From assembly GCF_016906535.1 (NCBI RefSeq), contig NC_057374.1:2099076-2163075 (forward strand): a stretch of 64,000 bases of DNA, read 5' to 3'. This DNA is from Rhizoctonia solani. Lineage: Eukaryota; Basidiomycota; Agaricomycetes; Cantharellales; Ceratobasidiaceae. Of the stretch, positions 57,495-64,000 are shown piece after piece (position 1 is the first letter of the stretch; every line of letters starts with the position of its first letter). The notes beneath the pieces are model-generated. The model was not told where the DNA came from. It did no database searches and worked only from the letters and a program-made list of their open reading frames with translations. The translations under genes were made by a program, and so were the position numbers.

Positions 57495-57775
57495 TGTCCT
57501 AGATGTCTAGTAGGACACCAAGGGGGTTGGCACTTGTGGCTGCAGTGTACAAATGAGAAGTTGCTTAAGGCAACAAGGAACCTATCTATGGCAATGACCA
57601 ACTAAACTATGGCAACAAAGATGCTTAAGGCATTGAGCAACTACCTAGGTACAGTGGGGAGCATGCTTAAAGCAGTAACTAAGTAACTAAGTAACTATTT
57701 ACTGGACCTAAGGTCCTTGTACAATTGGGGGATGCAACAAGAGGTAATTGACCTGGGTGTTACCATGGTTGGTTA
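57495..57775 (-). repeat. Partial Gypsy-family LTR
   Basis: Starts TGTCCTAGATGTCTAG and follows the order of the Gypsy LTR (as in 17719-18000) through AGAGGTAATTGACCTGGG and CCATGGTTGG, then stops. It is more diverged than the full-length copies and lacks CpG, consistent with age. The remaining LTR is missing. Confidence 0.75.
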
Positions 57776-58009
57776 ATCAGAGAAACTAGGTTGCTAGGTA
57801 GGCTGGGTCCCAACCTGGGTCCCAAACTGAGCCAGGCTACCCATGGTAAACCTCTTAGGCTTGAGTGTATGCATGGAGATCACACCTCTGAACACTAGTC
57901 AGCATTTGAACAAAAACATCCAAGCTAACACCAGTAGTGCATGCTTTGTATGCACAGCAAGCACAACACTTGACATCAAAAAAGAGAGTATGCACAGTGT
58001 GATACTTAT

Positions 58010-58655
58010 TGTCCTAGACGTCTGTTAGGGCGTTGAGGGGGGTGGCGCTTGTGGCCGCAACGTACAATGAGAAGGTCGCTTAAGGCAACGACAAACCTAT
58101 CTACGGCAACAAGCAGCTATCCTACAACAACAAGACCACGTAAGGCGGTGACAAGCTATCTAAGTACAACAACAAGACCGCTTAAGGCGGTGTAGACTAT
58201 CTAAGTGGCTAAACTAAGTATTTACTGGGCTGTAGGGCCCTTGTACACTGAGTAGGATGCGACAAGAGGTAATTGACCTGGGTGTTACCATGGTTGGTTG
58301 GCCTCCTTATATATTCTATAGTAGTGCTAATTACAAATACATTATATCCAATACCATAACCAATAGGAACCCCGCTCCGCAGTTGGCCTTACTCATGCAT
58401 ACGTGTCACTGACGTGTCGTAATGATGTCATCAGGTGGAGGTGGCTACGTATGCTGAGGTAAGCGTGGATGGGGACGTGGCTTGGCGCTTAGCGTATGAT
58501 ATAAGCGCCGAGGTCACATGATCGAAAATGTTGTCCGTTTCCCTTCGTTTAAATTCGAGAAAATGGGAATAAATTCCCTGGTATCGACTGTGTCTACGAC
58601 ACTGCCCCCCTCTAAGGGCCTTGGCAGCGCCGAGGACCTTCTTTTTCATTTCCTA
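58010..58655 (-). mobile_element. Truncated Gypsy remnant: 3' LTR plus the last codons of pol
   Basis: An LTR of about 592 bp (58010-58601, TGTC…GACA) is followed by the polypurine tract complement and about 50 bp matching the C-terminal codons of pol (minus-strand …KALRGG). Similarity stops at about 58655. The rest of the element is not in the window. Confidence 0.88.
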
Positions 58656-58738
58656 TTATAGGGGTCTGGCTCAAGGGGGGGTTGAGCAGAACCTTAAATC
58701 AAATCGCGTTTTTCCGCCCAAACCTATTAGTTAACCTG

Positions 58739-59761
58739 CCCTGAAAATGAAATTTCACTAGTAAACCACGTGATTCCGCATTTATCCATATATCTATCAA
58801 GGCAATTTGAAATCATTTGTTCAAATTCATGTTTTCAATATTTCACATAAAATTGCAGTTATGTGCAGGGAACTATTAGCTAAGGGGCCCTGAAAATGAA
58901 ATTCTACTAATAAACCACGTGATTCTGCGTCGATCCATATACATATCATGCCAATTTGAAAACATCGATCAAATTTGTGTACTAATAGCCAAACAGAGCA
59001 TGCACCTTCCATTTTTGGAAGTCGGGACTACCATAAATGGAAAGAGGGGGTTTGATTACCCCATATAGTTCAGTTTCAAGGATACATATAGTGTGTGGGA
59101 GGAGAAAATGAGAAATGAAGTAAATTTAGTGGATTTTGGTGAAGTGGGCCAGTTTTGAAAAATGGACTAAATTTAGTCCATTTTTTGTTTGGTTGCTCTC
59201 TGTGGCCATGGCCTGTACAAACAAAAAATGGACTAAATTTAGTCCATTCTTGCTTTGTTTGTGCTGGCCGACTTTTCACCAAGGGCCAAACAAAAAATGG
59301 ACTAAATTTAGTCCATTTTTTGTTTGTACAGGCCATGGCCACAGAGAGCAACCAAACAAAAAATGGACTAAATTTAGTCCATTTTTCAAAACTGGCCCAC
59401 TTCACCAAAATCCACTAAATTTACTTCATTTCTCATTTTCTCCTCTCACATCCTATATGTATCCTTGAAACTGGACTATATGGGGTAATCGAACCCCCTC
59501 TTTCCATTTATGGTAGTCTCGACTTCCAAAAATGGAAGGTGCATGCTCTGTTTGGGCATTAGTACACAAATTTGATCGATGTTTTCAAATTGGCATGATA
59601 TGTATATGGATCGATGCAGAATCACGTGGTTTATTAGTAGAATTTCATTTTCAGGGTCCCTTAGCTAATAGCCCAGAAATCACAACCTCTCAGAATCACG
59701 TGATATATATACCATTCGATAGCAAATGCATCGGTTTCCTATCAGAATTTCAATTTCAGGG
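58739..59761. mobile_element. Foldback element: 1-kb imperfect palindrome with nested short palindromes
   Basis: The two halves are inverted copies about an axis near 59272. Both ends read CCCTGAAAATGAAAT or its variants; inside each arm the end sequence recurs (58889 and 59663 inner copies). The core carries four copies of a 28-bp self-complementary unit around TGGACTAAATTTAGTCCA at about 59158, 59224, 59292 and 59358, plus shorter outliers near 59118 and 59410. It has no coding capacity; mirror-image frames in it are a consequence of the palindrome. It resembles foldback or large MITE-type DNA transposons. Confidence 0.8.
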
Positions 59762-59818
59762 TTGATTAGTCATCAGCATTCTCTCTGATGGTGCCATTAC
59801 TGCTGGTGTCTCCAAAAC

Positions 59819-59960
59819 TTGTTATAAAATGAGGAAAATACAACCAGCTGAGACCAAACCTGCTTAACCACTGAGCCATAGAGCCCTAATGATCTTCTAC
59901 AGACAACCCATGATCACACCTTCAGCCCCCAATTTGGGCTTTGGCCAGCATGTAACCACA
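59819..59960 (-). repeat. Second copy of the SINE-like repeat
   Basis: On the minus strand this matches the tnp2 insertion at 23782-23953 over about 140 bases, including CATGCTGGCC, CATGGGTTGTC, GGGCTCTATGGCTCAGTGG and TTTTCCTC. The A-box-like part is better preserved (TGGCTCAGTGGTTAAG) and the B-box-like part is weaker. Confidence 0.65.
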
Positions 59961-59961
59961 T

Positions 59962-60929
59962 GTCATCACCCAAGAGGCATGAACACAGATACCCTATTAT
60001 TCTATTATCTTTTTATCCAAATTTTACAAATCATATGGACCAGGGTATGTTCCCAACATGACCACAGGCCATGCAGGACTCCCCTGGCAGAGCAATCAAC
60101 ATGGAATGTGAATGGTCCCTTTGTTTAGCCTGTTAGCTTTGTCCTCTGGTTACTTAGTTACCATATGTCCTTAGTTGCATTGTTCTATTGTTCTCTTAGT
60201 TACCCATACCTTTGTAGTATGTCTTCTATTGTTCTCCTTTGTACTTTACAGTTCCCTTGTTCTGTATGATGTATATAATGAAGGGAGAGTTCTGGGATTC
60301 AGACCAGAACTTGACCTCCTGACAATCTACTGACTACCCTCCCCACTCTCCTGCTCTACTCTAAGGGGTCTTGTGCCATATTTGGCAAGTAATCTCTCTA
60401 TCTAAAGTGTTGGTTGCAGTCTTCTGCTTATCCCCAAAGCCAGCACTGCCTCTTTAGGCATATATCCAATTCTTCATTAGTCAGACTCTGACGTACTTGT
60501 ACCAGGTTTAGACCATGTGTCATCACTCATGATGTGTTCTCTATTACACAACAGAATACTATAGTAAGGAAGGGCACAGTAAGCAAACAGGAATTGACAT
60601 TAAAACATAGTTAATGAGTACTTATAAATCATGTAGTAAGATTTGCTGAATCTTTCTGTACATTCAACTATTTTTGATTATGTAAATACATGAGGTATTA
60701 AGGGAGATACAGCTTTCTTAAAGAAAAGGCCCAATATGTTAGGACTGATCAGACAATAGTACTTAAGTTGGCATTATGCTTTTCCAGAAGCTACTATCCT
60801 CAGTGACTGGGAGTTGTGGTCTAGGCCCTGCTATGGGTACTACCAGTTTCAGTCCTTCTCTTATGATTCTCAGTGGGAAGAGGATATTCATACCACTAGA
60901 GGCTAACTCTTATAAGGCATAGCTTTATG
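59962..60929. other. AT-rich repeat ground, no gene
   Basis: No supported gene. A GTATATAATG-containing stretch at 60270-60300 followed by CT-rich sequence looks like an LTR core, but boundaries could not be set. Confidence 0.35.
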
Positions 60930-61160
60930 TGGCCTTGGTGCTTATCATGCCAAGATGTTGTGCCAAGACCTGCCAAGACACTGTACCAAGAATTTGTACA
61001 TAACAAACACACTTCTGTGCAGTCTGCAGCATGGTTCTTATTTCTAAACCTCTACTTCCTTTCACACACCTTATCAATTTGTAAATAGTGTTCTCTTGTG
61101 TATATAAACCACAGGAGAATTGCTTGGACACCCCAAGTCAATTTTACCTTGTCTACCATC
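60930..61160. repeat. Subterminal direct repeat, copy A
   Basis: Shares, in order, GCCAAGATG…GTGCCAAGA, TTCTGTGCAGTCTGCAGCA, TGTACTTCCTTTC-like, TATATAAACCACAGGAGAAT and AATTGCTTGG…AATTTTACCTTGTCT with 63610-63850. Both look like LTRs or LTR-derived units. No coding frame is conserved between them. Confidence 0.6.
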
Positions 61161-63609
61161 ACAGACAGGTCTCAGTAGTTCAGTAGTAGCTTGGGTTATA
61201 ATATGAAAAATCCCTTGGACTTTGTCAGAAAAATCAGGTTTCTGCTTTTTCCTGCAGTCCAAAGTGCATGGAACTTGGTCAGTATGGTCTCTCATCCCAT
61301 GCGCACCCACCCTGAAATTCTGGTGCAATTCTGTTAAGGTCAAAAATAATCAATTTTTGTTAATTTTATGATTGCAGCCTGAAGGACCAGTTGCTGACTG
61401 GTTCCAGTTGACCTTGCCATTTTCCTTAATAATTGGTACACACTCTGATCATAGTAATATAAGCATGTTGGCAACAAGTTGCAACTTTATACCCTCACTG
61501 TGGCCTGAGATAAATTACCATGCCTTTGTGCAATGAGTTATTCTGAGGTCACCTGACTTGTTCTGGGTCATGTGATCCTTGTGGGAAAGTTGTTTTCTTC
61601 CTGTGGGAAAGTTCCAACACTACTGTCTTTGTAAGGTAGCTTCTAAAGTCTTTTGGAAGTTCCTGGTTAGCAACATATTTCATGGTTGCTTGGTTACTGT
61701 ATGGTGCCATTTTATTGTTCTGACAAAATTAGTAGAGCAAGTCATTTTCCTCTGACTCAGTCTCTTGGCCCCCATTGTTATGGATATGACATTTCTTCTT
61801 TAATCTGTACTTATTTTATTAATTACACTAGTAATCTCACAGTAAATAAATGAGATAAAGATGCAAACTAAGGTTTTCAAGGTCCCTCTATCCAATAGTG
61901 ACCTTTACAAAACCTACAAACCTCAGGAATACCCTTAATATGCGATGCCTTTTGCATATATGCTGTTTTCTCACTCATTTAAATATATATAAATTCAGCT
62001 GAGTAGATAAACAGTAACAAGTAATATTTCTCTTGTTTGTAGTATTTATTATTCAAGATTCTATCTTGTGGCTACACACAGAAATATTCAGGGTCCCCCC
62101 TGTCGCATAGGCAAGTGCTCCGGCGCTTAATCAGCCCTTAAGCGCCGACGCACTAAATGCGCCTTTTCTCCATCACCCGGGCATCCCACACTGCCGAATC
62201 GCTTGCGCTTAGGTGCGCATGTTTGTGCGCTCCAGAACGCTGGGTCAAACTCCCAAAACGGACAACATTTGGCTGAGTTATGCCCCATTTACTGTAAGTA
62301 CCCAATGCAGAGGTATCCTACCTTTGGGACTGTTTACTCCAAGGATGAAACACTTAGCCTTGGGACATCTAAGGACCCACACAGGTAAATAATGCCTTGG
62401 GGTAAATATTAGGATCTGTTGTTTGTTTACTATGTACCAAAGTATTGGCTCCCTCAAGTGTTTCAGTTGCCACATGTACCTCCTGTACCCCCTCTTGGTA
62501 TCAATCATGTATATACTTGTTTGTGCGCCTTCTCAGGGTATAAAAGGACCCTGTGAAGACGCTTCTAATGCATCCATTTATCCACTCTTATATATTGACA
62601 TATACACACAAGCCTTTAACAGCTTATCTGCGCATTCACTTTAGTGATTGACTCACTGTAAATAGCATAGGAGGTTATTTGGCGCACTAAGACCATAGGC
62701 CAGTCCCAACAGACACAGGGTAACCTATTAGTGTACTTACTGCAACCCTGTGCCCCTTGACTGTCACAGTTGTTGAGTTCAACATTGAGTATAGTGCAAC
62801 AATACTGTAAGGATTGTTGTGATTGAGTGATAGTGTTTCAATCCACCATACCCCCTATATTGTAGATATCTTTACCTACAATATCTCATAAATCCTAGAT
62901 ATATTTTAGGTAAACCTCATAAGTCTTAAGTCTTACTTAAGCATATATAAGTCCTATACCTATTAGGCAAATCCTATAAATCCTGTACATTAGTCAGGTA
63001 ACCTTCTTACTTAAGGTACTATCCCAGAGACCTTAAGTATACATACCCTTAGTCACTTAGGCTTAAGTAACATTAGTCTAAGGTACTATACATAACCAAC
63101 CACCTGCACTTCATAGTTGGTAGACTATTTGTTAGGAGTTGTTATTCCTGATAATCTAGCCTATATTGTGCATATATTCTGTGCATATATTCTGACTTTT
63201 AATACTAGTTCTTAGTTATTCTCATATACATTTTGTATATAGTAATTCTTTCTTACTCCTGTACTTACACAACTCTTAACAGCACCTGCTCAGATCACAT
63301 GTATTCAAGATCCCTGGAGCTCATAAAAACTGTGACATGCTTTTGAAGGCAGCTAACAAGGTCTGGGCCAGCATTTCAGTGGACAATATCAATAAACACA
63401 CAGGGGATATGGATGCTTGGGTTGAGGCTATCAAAGCTGCTAAGGGAGGGCCAACTGAGTTCTAGTTGATAGTAATCACTTAAATATGTACATTCAATTA
63501 CCTTCTTAATGTTGACTTCTGTTATAACCTCCTAACATATACCACTGAAATTGCCTCTTTTTTCTGATATTTTTACTATTTTTACAGACTTGAGATCTTA
63601 TGTTTTTTA
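61161..63609. other. AT-rich subterminal region with LTR-like promoter traces, no gene
   Basis: No supported gene. A GGCGCTTAATC…TTAAGCGCC inverted pair lies near 62119-62145, and GGTATAAAAGGACC (about 62538) resembles an LTR core promoter. From 62860 to 63120 the sequence is dominated by short CTTAAG/TAGGTA/CCTATA motifs. Confidence 0.4.
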
Positions 63610-63850
63610 ATCACATGATCTTGGCACTCATTATGCCAAGATGCCATGCCAAGATGCTGTGCCAAGAGCGCTTAGGAGAAATCCATGCTTCTGCGCAGCC
63701 TGCAGCACACTTCTTATTTTATCCATGTACTTCCTTTCTCATGCGCACAGACCATGTAGATAGTGCCCTTATGCTTATATATACAGCAGGGAAATTGCTT
63801 GGAAACACCAAGTTGATTTTACCTTGTCTCTTACCCATTAGAGAAGGTAC
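63610..63850. repeat. Subterminal direct repeat, copy B
   Basis: Diverged copy of 60930-61160 in the same orientation, about 2.7 kb away; it keeps more CpG-type bases (for example TTCTGCGCAGCCTGCAGCA). Confidence 0.6.
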
Positions 63851-63973
63851 CTAGCCAGCTAAGCAGCTGGCCCCCAATCTCCAGAAGCCACTTACCCCTC
63901 TACCTTACTCACCACACCTCCAGGCCTCTGGCCCCTTTGTCATTGTAGATAGCCCAGTAGACACTGCCTTAAG

Positions 63974-64000
63974 TTAGGTTAGGTTAGGTTAGGTTAGGTT
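63974..64000 (+). repeat. TTAGG tandem array at the window edge, possible telomere
   Basis: Five exact TTAGG units and a partial sixth fill the last 27 bases. The unit is five bases long, not the TTAGGG usual in filamentous fungi. Position at the end of a repeat-rich, gene-free stretch suggests a chromosome end, but an internal microsatellite cannot be excluded because the window stops here. Confidence 0.55.

Noticed and set aside
59158..59386. Regularly spaced 28-bp repeats resembling a CRISPR array
   Set aside because: The units are self-complementary, the spacers are themselves inverted copies of each other, and the genome is eukaryotic.
59076..59468. Two nearly identical 110-codon frames on opposite strands
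   Set aside because: They are mirror images produced by the foldback palindrome and its repeated 28-mers, not conserved proteins.
61074..61343. 89-codon minus-strand frame, and a similar 84-codon frame at 63600-63854
   Set aside because: Both overlap the diverged direct repeats and the frames are not conserved between the two copies.

Overview
The window reads as nuclear DNA of a filamentous basidiomycete. Genes carry many 46-75 nt introns, and the gene families (FunK1 kinases, Tnp2-type CACTA transposase, chromodomain Gypsy elements, WW-domain membrane proteins, DUF2235 hydrolases) fit an Agaricomycete. My best guess is the Rhizoctonia/Ceratobasidiaceae group; this rests on family content and was not checked by any search.

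Layout. (1) 1-10211: two well-formed minus-strand host genes, a Zn2Cys6 transcription factor (549-3889) and an Old Yellow Enzyme type NADH:flavin oxidoreductase (8552-10211). Between them lie a decayed quinone-oxidoreductase-like pseudogene and a small DNA transposon with 18-bp perfect terminal inverted repeats. (2) 10964-26154: a 15.2-kb CACTA (EnSpm) DNA transposon with near-perfect CACTG-type ends, holding a decayed tnp2 transposase gene and a second, intron-rich accessory gene. A 6.4-kb Gypsy chromovirus (11880-18292, GAAAA target duplication) sits inside an intron of the accessory gene, and a 172-bp SINE-like insert (ACATGG duplication) interrupts tnp2. (3) 26935-33359: a second copy of the same Gypsy family, opposite orientation, CTCAC duplication. 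(4) 34.4-38.9 kb: a PIF1-family helicase gene between diverged direct repeats. (5) 40.5-51.3 kb: host genes for an MPS1/TTK-like kinase, a FunK1 kinase and a WW-domain multi-pass membrane protein. (6) 52.5-57.2 kb: an intact DUF2235 alpha/beta hydrolase gene and a truncated inverted paralogue. (7) 57.5-64.0 kb: gene-free, AT-rich repeat ground with Gypsy LTR remnants, a 1-kb foldback palindrome and diverged direct repeats, ending in an exact TTAGG array at the window edge, which may mark a chromosome end.

How the parts relate. The two Gypsy copies share gag-pol organisation, a conserved G GGA AAA heptamer where gag meets pol in the -1 frame, and a sequence just inside the 5' LTR complementary to a stretch about 34 nt downstream of the LTR TATA box, which suggests self-primed reverse transcription of the Tf1 kind. 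Each copy has lost catalytic residues, but different ones: copy 1 the protease Asp; copy 2 an RT Asp and an integrase Asp, plus a stop in gag. Almost all LTR-LTR differences (16 of 17 by hand count) and the D-to-N changes fit CpG decay. Exon-intron structures were built by hand from frame, splice motifs and family conservation; no alignment or database search was possible.
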